64,000 bases of DNA. Origin: Salinicola salarius. GTDB taxonomy: Bacteria > Pseudomonadota > Gammaproteobacteria > Pseudomonadales > Halomonadaceae. Shown here in pieces: positions 26,216 to 34,065 of the stretch. Below the pieces are notes generated by a model. It was not told the DNA's origin. It was given only the letters and a program-made list of their open reading frames with translations, and searched no databases. Location: NCBI RefSeq assembly GCF_002179555.1, contig NZ_NHOU01000003.1, positions 62,001 through 126,000 of the forward strand, read 5' to 3'. The position numbers were made by a program, and so were the translations under genes. The number at the start of each line of letters is the position of its first letter. Position 1 is the stretch's first letter.

Positions 26216-27514
26216 ATGCCCGAAACGCAACGGCTGAATTATCGCAGCGCGCTGGTCGTCGTCACGACGATCTTTTTCATGTGGGGTTTCATCACCTGTC
26301 TCAACGACATTCTGATTCCTCACCTGAAAGCGGTCTTCTCGCTGAACTACACCCAGACCATGCTGATCCAGTTCACCTTCTTCGGTGCCTATTTCATCAT
26401 GTCGTTACCGATGGGCAAGGTACTGGCCAAGGTCGGCTACAAGAATGCCATCAGTCTCGGGCTTCTCATTGCGGCCGTGGGGGCGGTAATGTTCTACCCG
26501 GCCGCCCGGGCGCCCTCCTACCCGCTGTTTCTCACCGCGCTGTTCGTGCTGGCCAGCGGCGTCACCATGCTGCAGGTCGCGGCCAACCCTTATGTCAGCC
26601 TGCTGGGGCCGGAGGGCTCCGCTTCCAGCCGGCTCAACCTGGCGCAGGCGTTCAATTCGCTGGGCACGACGCTGGCCCCCTATTTCGGCGGCATGCTGAT
26701 TCTGGGAGCGGCGGTACTGGGCGCCAGCGAGCTGGCCGACATGTCCGCCGCCGATCGGATGGCCTACAAGGTCGAGCAGGCCCAGAGCGTGCAGTTGCCC
26801 TACCTGCTGCTGGCTGCCGTGCTCGCGATCCTCGCGGTGGTGGTCTATCTGTGGAAGCTCCCCAACTTCAAGGAGCAGGCCAGCGACGACAGCCCGACCG
26901 AAAACGTCACCGCCGCCCAGGCCTTGCGTCATCCTCACGTGCTGTTCGGCGTGATCGGCATCTTTGCCTATGTCGGCGCCGAGGTCTCCATCGGCAGTTT
27001 CATGATCAACTATCTGTCGCTGCCGGAGATCGGCAACATGAGTGAAAGCAGCGCTGCCAGCTATGTCGCCTACTACTGGGGCGGGGCCATGATCGGCCGT
27101 TTCATCGGCTCGGCGTTGATGCAGAGATTCCGCCCCAGCCTGCTGCTGGGCCTGTTCGCGATCGTCGCGGCGCTGCTGGTGCTGACCACCATGCTGACCT
27201 CCGGCCACATCGCGATGTGGAGCATCGTCGCCATCGGGTTGTTCAACTCGATCATGTTCCCGACCATCTTCACGCTGGGGATCGCCAAGCTCGGCCCGCT
27301 GACCAGCAAGGCGTCCAGCCTGCTGATCATGGCCATCGTCGGCGGCGCCATTCTCCCGGTCGCCCAGGGCGCGATCGCCGACACGGTCGGCATCCATCAC
27401 GCCTTCGTGCTACCGCTGATCTGCTACCTGTTCATCGCCTTCTACGGCTTCCGCGGCTCCCGGGTCATCAACCCGCACCCGTCGGTCCAGGATGAAGCCA
27501 AGGCCGCTTCGTAA
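26216..27514 (+). CDS. sugar:H+ (or Na+) symporter, FucP/GluP family MFS
   Basis: A 432-residue inner-membrane protein with 12 helices. The signature TTIFFMWGFITCLNDILIPHLKAVFSLNYTQTMLIQFTFFGAYFIMSLPMGKV is that of the FHS (fucose-galactose-glucose:proton symporter) group, including the acidic Asp in helix 1. FVLASGVTMLQVAANPYVSLLGP is also conserved. The likely substrate is a hexose or deoxyhexose; the exact sugar cannot be told and no catabolic gene is adjacent. An AGGA site precedes ATG 26216. It converges on RidA across a strong terminator. Confidence 0.88.
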   Translation: MPETQRLNYRSALVVVTTIFFMWGFITCLNDILIPHLKAVFSLNYTQTMLIQFTFFGAYFIMSLPMGKVLAKVGYKNAISLGLLIAAVGAVMFYPAARAPSYPLFLTALFVLASGVTMLQVAANPYVSLLGPEGSASSRLNLAQAFNSLGTTLAPYFGGMLILGAAVLGASELADMSAADRMAYKVEQAQSVQLPYLLLAAVLAILAVVVYLWKLPNFKEQASDDSPTENVTAAQALRHPHVLFGVIGIFAYVGAEVSIGSFMINYLSLPEIGNMSESSAASYVAYYWGGAMIGRFIGSALMQRFRPSLLLGLFAIVAALLVLTTMLTSGHIAMWSIVAIGLFNSIMFPTIFTLGIAKLGPLTSKASSLLIMAIVGGAILPVAQGAIADTVGIHHAFVLPLICYLFIAFYGFRGSRVINPHPSVQDEAKAAS

Positions 27515-27533
27515 CGCTCCAACCGAAACAAGG

Positions 27534-27557
27534 AACGCCCCTCCATGGAGGGGCGTT
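27534..27557. terminator. bidirectional terminator
   Basis: A perfect 24-bp palindrome (AACGCCCCTCC, AT, complement) followed by T lies between the convergent sugar carrier and RidA genes. Confidence 0.75.
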
Positions 27558-27574
27558 TCCGGCTTACTGCTTGG

Positions 27575-27922
27575 CTATCTCTCCCTGACGGCCGTGACCA
27601 CGATCTCTATCAGGGTGCCCGCGCCGAGATCGCCGGCGCCAATCGTCGCGCGAGCCGGTAACGCATCGCCGAACCAGTCTGTCCACACCGCATTCATCTC
27701 CTGCTTCAATGCGAGGTCGGATACGAAGACATTGGCCGATACGACCTGCGAGCGGTCGATACCGACCTCGCCCAGATAAGTGCCGAGCTTTTCCAGCACC
27801 TGACGTGTCTGCCCTGCCATATCCAGTGACATGTCGTCGGCGGCAATACCACCGAAGAACAGGATTCCGTTGGCTTCCACGATGCGATGCATAATGGGTG
27901 TCTTGAGGTGACGCGTGATCAT
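27575..27922 (-). CDS. RidA family reactive-intermediate deaminase
   Basis: A 115-residue YjgF/YER057c/UK114 protein. RidA enzymes hydrolyse enamines and imines formed by PLP enzymes and amino-acid oxidases. The start is IMHRIVEANGILFFGGIAADDMSLDMAGQTRQVLEKLGTYL. The catalytic Arg of typical RidA is in PARATIGAGDLGAGTLIEIVVTAV. An AGGAGAG site precedes ATG 27922. It lies downstream of a LysR gene and near the amine dehydrogenase genes, whose imine products it could hydrolyse. Confidence 0.88.
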   Translation of the reverse strand: MITRHLKTPIMHRIVEANGILFFGGIAADDMSLDMAGQTRQVLEKLGTYLGEVGIDRSQVVSANVFVSDLALKQEMNAVWTDWFGDALPARATIGAGDLGAGTLIEIVVTAVRER

Positions 27923-28010
27923 GAACAGCTCTCCTGTGAGAAAGCGCCAACGCTATCAGTCGCTTTCTATCACGGATAATGCCAATCGCCGCGCACGCTA
28001 TAGCGCGTTG

Positions 28011-28925
28011 TTATGACCACGACGAAAGATTGAGCGTTTCCAGCTTGCGCAGAAAAGCAGCACGGAATGCCTGGGCCAGTTGCGACAACGGCTGATCGCG
28101 CGGCGTCAACAGGGAGAAATCCTCTCCCAGCTCGACTGCCAGCGGCTTGAGTGTCACCCCGTCCTGCCCCCATGAAGCTGCACTGATCGGATCGAGAATG
28201 GCTATCCCCAAGCCGTGGGAGACCAAGCGAGTCGCCTGTAGCGCCAATGACACCTCGATACGGCGGCGAGGCCTGGCGCCCGCGCTTTCCAGGCGGCGAT
28301 CGAGTTCTATCCGTAGCGGGTCGTGGCGTTCGAAGCAGATCAATGCCTGATCGTCCAGGTCGCTGATCGCGATGACGTCTCGCCGGGCCAGCGGGTGATC
28401 CGGGAACATGGCGCAAAGGCTTGGCAGCCGGTAACGAGTCTGATCCACGCGATCCTCGTTTTCCGCCACGATGGCAAACCCCAGATCGCAGCGTTGCGTC
28501 ATGACTTCGTCGATCACCTGCTCGGAGCGGAAGGTGGTCAACTCGACATCGGCGTCCGGATGCTCGGGGACGAAATCGGCCAGGACGTCTGGCACGAAGG
28601 TCATGCCTAGCAGGGGCATGGTGCTGATTCTCAATCCGCCGACTTCCCGTTCACGAATGCGAGTCGCGGTATCACGCAGATGATCGATGCCGCGCCACAC
28701 ACTCACGACTTCGCGATGGAATAGCCGCGCTTCCGGCGTCGGAGTCAGCCGGCCGCGTACCCGCTCGAACAACGCAAAACCAACGTCATGTTCGAGCTGC
28801 TTGAGCAAGCGCGTCACCCCGGGCTGAGCGGTACGCATTCGTTGAGCGGCGGCGGTAACGGTGCCGCACTCCATCATCCATTTGAAGGCAAGGATCTGCC
28901 GATCGCGCAGTTGAGGTGTACGCAT
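28011..28925 (-). CDS. LysR family transcriptional regulator
   Basis: A 304-residue regulator with an N-terminal winged HTH (about 5-65, ILAFKWMMECGTVTAAAQRMRTAQPGVTRLLKQLEHDVGFALFER) and a periplasmic-binding-like effector domain (about 95-300). The HTH style resembles NocR/OccR, the opine regulators of Agrobacterium. It is divergent from the FAD/2Fe-2S operon and probably activates it in response to the substrate. An inverted repeat in the shared promoter is a candidate box. Confidence 0.88.
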   Translation of the reverse strand: MRTPQLRDRQILAFKWMMECGTVTAAAQRMRTAQPGVTRLLKQLEHDVGFALFERVRGRLTPTPEARLFHREVVSVWRGIDHLRDTATRIREREVGGLRISTMPLLGMTFVPDVLADFVPEHPDADVELTTFRSEQVIDEVMTQRCDLGFAIVAENEDRVDQTRYRLPSLCAMFPDHPLARRDVIAISDLDDQALICFERHDPLRIELDRRLESAGARPRRRIEVSLALQATRLVSHGLGIAILDPISAASWGQDGVTLKPLAVELGEDFSLLTPRDQPLSQLAQAFRAAFLRKLETLNLSSWS

Positions 28926-28954
28926 AACAATAGACTATAGGGCGACCATTGATT

Positions 28955-28972
28955 GGTATTGGATAGTATACC
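28955..28972. promoter_or_regulatory. candidate LysR-type operator
   Basis: The inverted repeat GGTAT-N8-ATACC fits the LysR T-N11-A pattern. It lies in the divergent gap between the LysR gene and the amine dehydrogenase operon. Confidence 0.5.
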
Positions 28973-29017
28973 GGCTCTATCGCTATCGTCAGCCAAATGC
29001 CTCGGTTGGACGACAGT

Positions 29018-30136
29018 ATGCGTCAGGACTTCTTTATCGTCGGTGGTGGCGTGGTCGGGATGGCGATCGCCTATGGCCTCGCCCGTGCCGGTCAGGGCGT
29101 GACGGTCCTGGACGCCGACGATACGGCCTTTCGGGCATCGCGCGGCAATGCCGGATTGACATGGGTCCAGGGCAAGGGCGTAGGCATGCCGAGCTATGCG
29201 GAAATGAGCCTGGATTCGGTCCAGGCCTGGCCATCCTTCGCTCTCGAACTGCAGCAGCGTACCGGCCTCGAGCTCGAGTATGAGCGTCGCGGTGGCGTCG
29301 ATTTATGTCTGGACGAAGAGGAAGCTCACGCCAGACGAACGGAATATCGCGAGCTTCAGGCACAGTCCGAACGTCTGCGTCGGGATTTTCATTGGGAATA
29401 TCTGGATCGGGAGCAATTGCTCCCGTTTCTGCCCGGCCTGGGCAAACGCGTCGCTGGTGGTACCTGGTCGCCCCATGACGGGCATTGCAATCCGCTGTAC
29501 CTGCTCCGAGCGCTTCATGCTGCCTGCCGGCGTCTTGGCGTCGACATTCGTCAAGCGACCCCGGTCGAAAATCTGGCGCGAACCGAATCGGGCTTTCGGG
29601 CGACATTACGCGAGGGTCATGTCGAGGCCGAACGCTGCATCGTCGCTGCCGGGCTCGGCGCCAAAAGGCTTGCACCGCAGCTCGGGCTTTCGGATGATGT
29701 CTTTCCGTTACGAGGGCAGATGCTGATCACCGAGCGCATGCCTCGGGTCGAGCAGTTGCCCACGCCCCAGATTCGCCAGACAGCGACCGGCGGCTACCTG
29801 ATAGGTGACACCCATGAACGAGTCGGTCACGACAAGGGCGTTACGCTTCCGATGTTGCAAACGCTGGCCGACAAGGCAGTCCGTATCTTCCCGTTTCTGC
29901 GCTCGACCCGCCTGGTTCGTGCCTGGGCCGCTCTCAGAGTCATGACGCCGGATGGCTATCCGCTCTACGAACGCTCGATGACTCATCCCGGCGCCTATAA
30001 CGTCAATTGCCACAGCGGCATCACCCTGGCTGCCTTTCATGCCGATGGCCTTGCCCAGGCAATCCTGAACGACCGGATTCACACACATTTTTCGCAATTT
30101 TCGGGAGCACGCTTCCATGTTCCGTCGACTCCCTGA
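29018..30136 (+). CDS. FAD-dependent oxidoreductase, DadA-like (beta subunit of a heteromeric amine dehydrogenase)
   Basis: A 372-residue glycine-oxidase/D-amino-acid-dehydrogenase-type flavoprotein. The N-terminal FAD motif is FIVGGGVVGMAIAYGLARAGQGVTVLD. GNAGLTW and WAALRVMTPDGYPLYERS are typical of this fold. The next two genes encode a 2Fe-2S protein and a second flavoprotein with a BFD-like domain. This is the layout of opine oxidases (OoxB/NoxB) and of bacterial D-hydroxyproline dehydrogenase. ATG 29018 was preferred over 28997 because the FAD motif then starts at residue 6. It overlaps the next gene by 20 nt. Confidence 0.88.
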   Translation: MRQDFFIVGGGVVGMAIAYGLARAGQGVTVLDADDTAFRASRGNAGLTWVQGKGVGMPSYAEMSLDSVQAWPSFALELQQRTGLELEYERRGGVDLCLDEEEAHARRTEYRELQAQSERLRRDFHWEYLDREQLLPFLPGLGKRVAGGTWSPHDGHCNPLYLLRALHAACRRLGVDIRQATPVENLARTESGFRATLREGHVEAERCIVAAGLGAKRLAPQLGLSDDVFPLRGQMLITERMPRVEQLPTPQIRQTATGGYLIGDTHERVGHDKGVTLPMLQTLADKAVRIFPFLRSTRLVRAWAALRVMTPDGYPLYERSMTHPGAYNVNCHSGITLAAFHADGLAQAILNDRIHTHFSQFSGARFHVPSTP

Positions 30137-30434
30137 AACGGCGAGCGATTCGGCCGAAGTCACCCTGTGGGTGGATGGTGAACCACGGCAGGTGGGCGCC
30201 ACGCTGAGCGTTGCTGCGGCACTCCTGCAACAGCACGGTTGGGCCGAATACCGCCTTCACCATGACGGTACGCCCCGTGCGCCGTTGTGCATGATGGGAG
30301 TTTGTCACGACTGCCTGATCACGATCGACGGCGAGCCCAATCGTCAAGGCTGTCTCGTCATCGTCAAAGACGGCATGCGTATCGAAACGCAAATGCCCGC
30401 GGCCCAGCCAACGCCCGGAGCGTCGACAGGATGA
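30117..30434 (+). CDS. (2Fe-2S)-binding subunit, HcnA/OoxA-N-like
   Basis: A 105-residue ferredoxin-like protein. The beta-grasp motif CMMGVCHDCLITIDG followed by a fourth Cys (RQGCLVIV) binds one 2Fe-2S cluster. Similar small subunits shuttle electrons between the two flavoproteins in hydrogen cyanide synthase (HcnA) and D-hydroxyproline dehydrogenase (gamma subunit). Its start overlaps the upstream gene by 20 nt, and its stop overlaps the next start in ATGA, so translation is coupled. Confidence 0.88.
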   Translation: MFRRLPETASDSAEVTLWVDGEPRQVGATLSVAAALLQQHGWAEYRLHHDGTPRAPLCMMGVCHDCLITIDGEPNRQGCLVIVKDGMRIETQMPAAQPTPGASTG

Positions 30435-31846
30435 GCGAGAATTCCACATCGTCCCAGGTCGCCGAAGTTGCCATCATCGGTGCAGGCCCCTCAGGCCTCG
30501 CTGCCGCCACGCGCCTGGCCAAGGCGGGTCTGAAGCCGGTGGTATTCGATCTCAATGCCGCCCCCGGCGGACAAGTCTATCGGCAAGTCGAATCTCCGCA
30601 GGCCGATCTTAGAGTGACAGGCATCGACTACCGCCTCGGCCAACGAGTGGTGGAAGCCTTTCGCCGCGCCCGGGTCGATTATCGACCCGATAGCCGGGTG
30701 TGGTGGGTACAGCGCGTCGATGCCGGCTTCGAGCTGGGCGTGTTGCATGAAGGCCGTTCCGCTGTCTGGCGGGCCCGGCGTCTAATTCTCTGCCATGGTG
30801 CGATGGAACGTCCGTTTCCTTTTCCCGGCTGGCAACTACCAGGCGTGATGACCGCCGGTGCCGCCCAGGTCCTGCTCAAACAAGGCGGCCTGCTCCCCGA
30901 GGACGCGCCGATACTCGTAGGCAGCGGGCCGCTGATCTATCTGCTTGGCTGGCAATATCTTCAGGCTGGACGTCCCCCGACCTGCATACTCGATCTCACG
31001 CCGCGCCACCAGTGGCGCCTGCCGCTTCGCCAACCGGTGAAGGCCTGGCATGCACGCGGCTACCTGTTCAAGGGCCTGAAAATGATGCTGGCCCTGAAGC
31101 GGGCCGGCGTTGCCATCGAGCGTGATATCGACGCCCTCGAGGCTATCGGCGACAAGGTCCTGGAACAGATTCGCTATCGCCAGCGTGGCCATTGGAAGCA
31201 GCGCCCGGCGAGTCTGTTGCTGAGCCATGTCGGCGTCGTGCCAGAAACCCACCTCACGCGCTCGCTCGGCCTGACGCATCGTTGGCACGCCGAACAACAG
31301 AGCTTCTTGCCGGTACGCGACGACACCCTGAGCGCTGACGAGAATCTATGGGTCGTGGGCGATGGGGCGGCGATAGGCGGCGCGGTGAATGCCATGCGGG
31401 AAGGAACGTTGAGCGCGCTGGAGGTCATTGCGTCCCATCACGGGCTCACGAAGGAGGAACGGCACGAACGTGATGGCTTACGCCGCGAGCGCGCCCGGGA
31501 TCTCTGCGCGCGCCAGTTGCTGGACGCCATGTTTCTCCCGCCGCTGAACATCGATGCCATGCCCGAAGAAACCATCATCTGCCGTTGCGAAGCGCTGACC
31601 CGCGGCGATCTAGATCAAGCGATCTCGGATGGTGCCGAGGGCCCCAATCAACTCAAGGCTTTCACCCGCTGCGGCATGGGGCCGTGCCAGGGACGTCAGT
31701 GCAGCGTCAACGCCACGCTGCTGCTTTCTCGACGCCTGGCGCAAACACCAGATCAGATTGGGCAGTGGCAGATACGCCCCCCGGTCCAGACGATCACACT
31801 CGGCGAACTGGCTACACCGGGCGTGGTCGAGAACCGCGAAACCTAG
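30431..31846 (+). CDS. NAD(P)/FAD-dependent oxidoreductase with BFD-like 2Fe-2S domain (alpha subunit)
   Basis: A 471-residue flavoprotein related to HcnB/OoxA. The FAD motif is VAIIGAGPSGLAAATRLAKAGLKPVVFD (about 12-38), with a second nucleotide region about 155-185. A C-terminal BFD-like [2Fe-2S] domain carries ICRCEALTRGD and TRCGMGPCQGRQC with four Cys (about 385-440). Together with the two upstream genes it forms a membrane-linked or soluble amine/imino acid dehydrogenase. Opine, D-hydroxyproline or a D-amino acid are all possible substrates. Confidence 0.88.
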   Translation: MSENSTSSQVAEVAIIGAGPSGLAAATRLAKAGLKPVVFDLNAAPGGQVYRQVESPQADLRVTGIDYRLGQRVVEAFRRARVDYRPDSRVWWVQRVDAGFELGVLHEGRSAVWRARRLILCHGAMERPFPFPGWQLPGVMTAGAAQVLLKQGGLLPEDAPILVGSGPLIYLLGWQYLQAGRPPTCILDLTPRHQWRLPLRQPVKAWHARGYLFKGLKMMLALKRAGVAIERDIDALEAIGDKVLEQIRYRQRGHWKQRPASLLLSHVGVVPETHLTRSLGLTHRWHAEQQSFLPVRDDTLSADENLWVVGDGAAIGGAVNAMREGTLSALEVIASHHGLTKEERHERDGLRRERARDLCARQLLDAMFLPPLNIDAMPEETIICRCEALTRGDLDQAISDGAEGPNQLKAFTRCGMGPCQGRQCSVNATLLLSRRLAQTPDQIGQWQIRPPVQTITLGELATPGVVENRET

Positions 31847-31899
31847 TCATAACGATGCTGAGCAAAATCCACGCACAACAACAGCAAGAGGAAATGGCA

Positions 31900-32664
31900 A
31901 TGCAACGCAAGACTTTCATTGGCGCCGTGGCGCCGACGCTGCTACTGACGCTAATGCTGGGCAACAGCGCCCAGGCCGAGAACGACACTCTCAGAATCGG
32001 GGTCGACGTGCCCTACATGCCGTTCCAGTTCAAGAAGCCCGACGGCACCATTGCCGGCTTCGAGGTCGATCTGGTCAATGCGGCCTGCGAACGCATGCAG
32101 CGGCACTGCGAGTGGGTCGAACAGCCCTGGAACGGCATCATCCCTGCCCTGCAGGCGCGCAAGTTCGACCTCATCGCCTCGTCGATGAACATTACCGAAG
32201 ATCGCGCCAAGACGGTGCTGTTTTCCGATCCCTACTTCCAGGTGCCATCGGCTTGGGTCGCCCGGGCCGGCAGCGACTGGCAGCCCGATGACGGCGGCCT
32301 CACGGAGGCGATGATCGGCGTCCAACAGGGCACGATCCAGGATGAATACGTGACTCAGTATTACCCCAATGCCGAGATAAATCGGTATAGCGATTCTGCC
32401 GCCATGGTCAATGACATGCTGGCCCAACGCCTGGATCTCGCCTTCACCGCGTTTCCGCTCGCTCAGGAAACTCTACTCGGGGACTCGCATTTCGAACGCA
32501 TCGGCGAATTGGTCACTGGTCCGGAATCGATCTATGGCCCGGGTATCGGCGCGGCTTTCCGCAAGCGAGATCGCGAACTCGTCGACGAGTTCAACCGAGC
32601 GATGCACGAGGTGAAGCAGGACGGCACCTACGACCGTCTGCATCAACAGTACTTCGGCGACTGA
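31900..32664 (+). CDS. amino-acid ABC transporter periplasmic binding protein
   Basis: A 254-residue family 3 solute-binding protein. Signal peptide (about 1-25, cut after SAQA), then LRIGVDVPYMPFQFKKPDGTIAGFEVDLVNAAC, the hallmark of lysine/arginine/ornithine/octopine-type binders. DLIASSMNITEDRAKTVLFSDPYF follows. It is 53 nt downstream of the dehydrogenase alpha subunit and probably imports that enzyme's substrate. No permease or ATPase genes follow, so it must dock to a transporter encoded elsewhere. ATG 31900 has GAGGA at 7-nt spacing. Confidence 0.9.
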   Translation: MQRKTFIGAVAPTLLLTLMLGNSAQAENDTLRIGVDVPYMPFQFKKPDGTIAGFEVDLVNAACERMQRHCEWVEQPWNGIIPALQARKFDLIASSMNITEDRAKTVLFSDPYFQVPSAWVARAGSDWQPDDGGLTEAMIGVQQGTIQDEYVTQYYPNAEINRYSDSAAMVNDMLAQRLDLAFTAFPLAQETLLGDSHFERIGELVTGPESIYGPGIGAAFRKRDRELVDEFNRAMHEVKQDGTYDRLHQQYFGD

Positions 32665-32685
32665 GTTCGATTCGCTTTAACGACG

Positions 32686-32710
32686 GACGGCGCCGCTCTG
32701 GCGCCGTCTT
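32686..32710. terminator. terminator of the amine dehydrogenase operon
   Basis: A 9-bp GC stem (GACGGCGCC and complement) with loop GCTCT, followed by TT. It lies 21 nt after the binding-protein stop. Confidence 0.65.
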
Positions 32711-32789
32711 CGATCTCTCATCCGGTTTCGTCACGAGATATCGTCGATGAAGTGGTTCTATATAGCCTCGTCATAGCTTCGTCGCGCCA

Positions 32790-33641
32790 TCACTCACCTT
32801 GTGGATAATCGGCCGCTTCGCCGACCGCGCGCCACTCGCGAATTTCCGCCAGCGTCTCCTCGAGATTCTTGATCACCTTGTCGACACCCCAGGCGCCCAG
32901 CACCAGATGGCGTGGCGGCTGCGGATGCGCCACCAGATCGATCATCGCCTGGGCGGCACGCACGGGATCGCCGGGCTGCTTGCCGCTGTTGCCACTGGTC
33001 CCTTCCATGCGCGCCTTGACCGTATCGGCGTAGTCATCGATCCGGCTGGGCGTCTGCTGCAAGGAGCGCCCGGCCCAGTCGGTGCGGAACGGCCCCGGCT
33101 CGACACAGGTCACGCGAACGCCCAGCGGCCCGACCTCGGCCCTGAGCGAGTCTGACCAGCCCTCAACCGCGTGCTTGGTGGCCGCGTAGTAACCGGATCC
33201 GGGAAAGCCGATGAAACCCGCCACCGAACTGATGTTGATGACATGGCCGGCGCGGCGTTCGCGCATGCCGGGCAGCACCGCCCGCGTCATCGCGAACAGA
33301 CCGAAGACATTGGCATCGAACTGGGCGCGAATCGCATCTTCCACGCCCTCCTCGCAGGAGGCCTGATAGCCGTAGCCTGCGTTGTTCACCAGCACATCGA
33401 CACGGCCGAACCTGGCGTTGGCAGCGGCAACCGCCTCTTCGATCTGGGCGGCGTCGGTGACGTCCAGCGCCAGGGCGAGCGCGCGATCTTCGGCACCCTC
33501 GACCAGATCCGCCACGCGTTCGCTTGAACGAGCGGTCGCGACGACCTTGCCGCCCTGCTCGATGATCAACCGGGCCAGCTCGCGACCAAAGCCGGTGGAG
33601 CACCCCGTGATAAACCAGACGGGAGAATCGGGCATGGACAT
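32790..33641 (-). CDS. short-chain dehydrogenase/reductase
   Basis: A 283-residue classical SDR. NAD(P) motif TGCSTGFGRELARLI, NNAGYGY, catalytic Ser in INISSVAGF and catalytic YYAATKHAVE (Tyr and Lys). The sequence belongs to the common bacterial group annotated as oxidoreductase/SDR with unknown alcohol or ketone substrate. AAAGGAGGTG precedes ATG 33641. It is a single gene facing away from the efflux operon. Confidence 0.9.
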   Translation of the reverse strand: MSMPDSPVWFITGCSTGFGRELARLIIEQGGKVVATARSSERVADLVEGAEDRALALALDVTDAAQIEEAVAAANARFGRVDVLVNNAGYGYQASCEEGVEDAIRAQFDANVFGLFAMTRAVLPGMRERRAGHVINISSVAGFIGFPGSGYYAATKHAVEGWSDSLRAEVGPLGVRVTCVEPGPFRTDWAGRSLQQTPSRIDDYADTVKARMEGTSGNSGKQPGDPVRAAQAMIDLVAHPQPPRHLVLGAWGVDKVIKNLEETLAEIREWRAVGEAADYPQGE

Positions 33642-34065
33642 GAAACACCTCCTTTCGAAAGCACGACGCCGGAAAATAAAACGTCACTGACACGGCGGCG
33701 TCGTCGATGAACGTGAACTCCCAGCGTAGACGATACCGCAGCGATTGGCGCCTGCGCCCGCAGATTGAAGCCCCTGCACGTTCTTCGACCTTGGTCGCAA
33801 GCACCTTGAAAGTCAGACAACTGAATCGGGATAATCTCTTAGCGAGCAAAAAATAGACGCGTTATCGATTCGCCTGCTTTCTTAGTCGCCGGACCTCCAC
33901 GCCCTGTCAGGGGCTTCCGGCTCGATTTCCCGCCCAGGTTCGATGCTCACTGCCTCGTCTACCCGCGCGGCCTGGGACGGTATCGCGTCAACGAAACGAA
34001 CAAGGACAACCATTGCCTTTCACCCGCCGGACAGCCTCCGACATCGATAGCCGGGATGACGACGC
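33642..34065. other. 424-bp gap upstream of the emrB-like gene
   Basis: This gap holds the SDR promoter and, near 33806-33835, a plausible sigma-70 promoter for the efflux operon. Its leader would be about 225 nt. The inverted repeat CGACC-TT-GGTCG (33788-33799) lies just upstream of the -35 box and could be an operator. No gene seen. Confidence 0.5.
33806..33835 (+). promoter_or_regulatory. predicted sigma-70 promoter of the emrBA-like operon
   Basis: TTGAAA (-35), 18-bp spacer, GATAAT (-10). The match is good by eye and the direction fits the downstream efflux genes. Confidence 0.5.
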
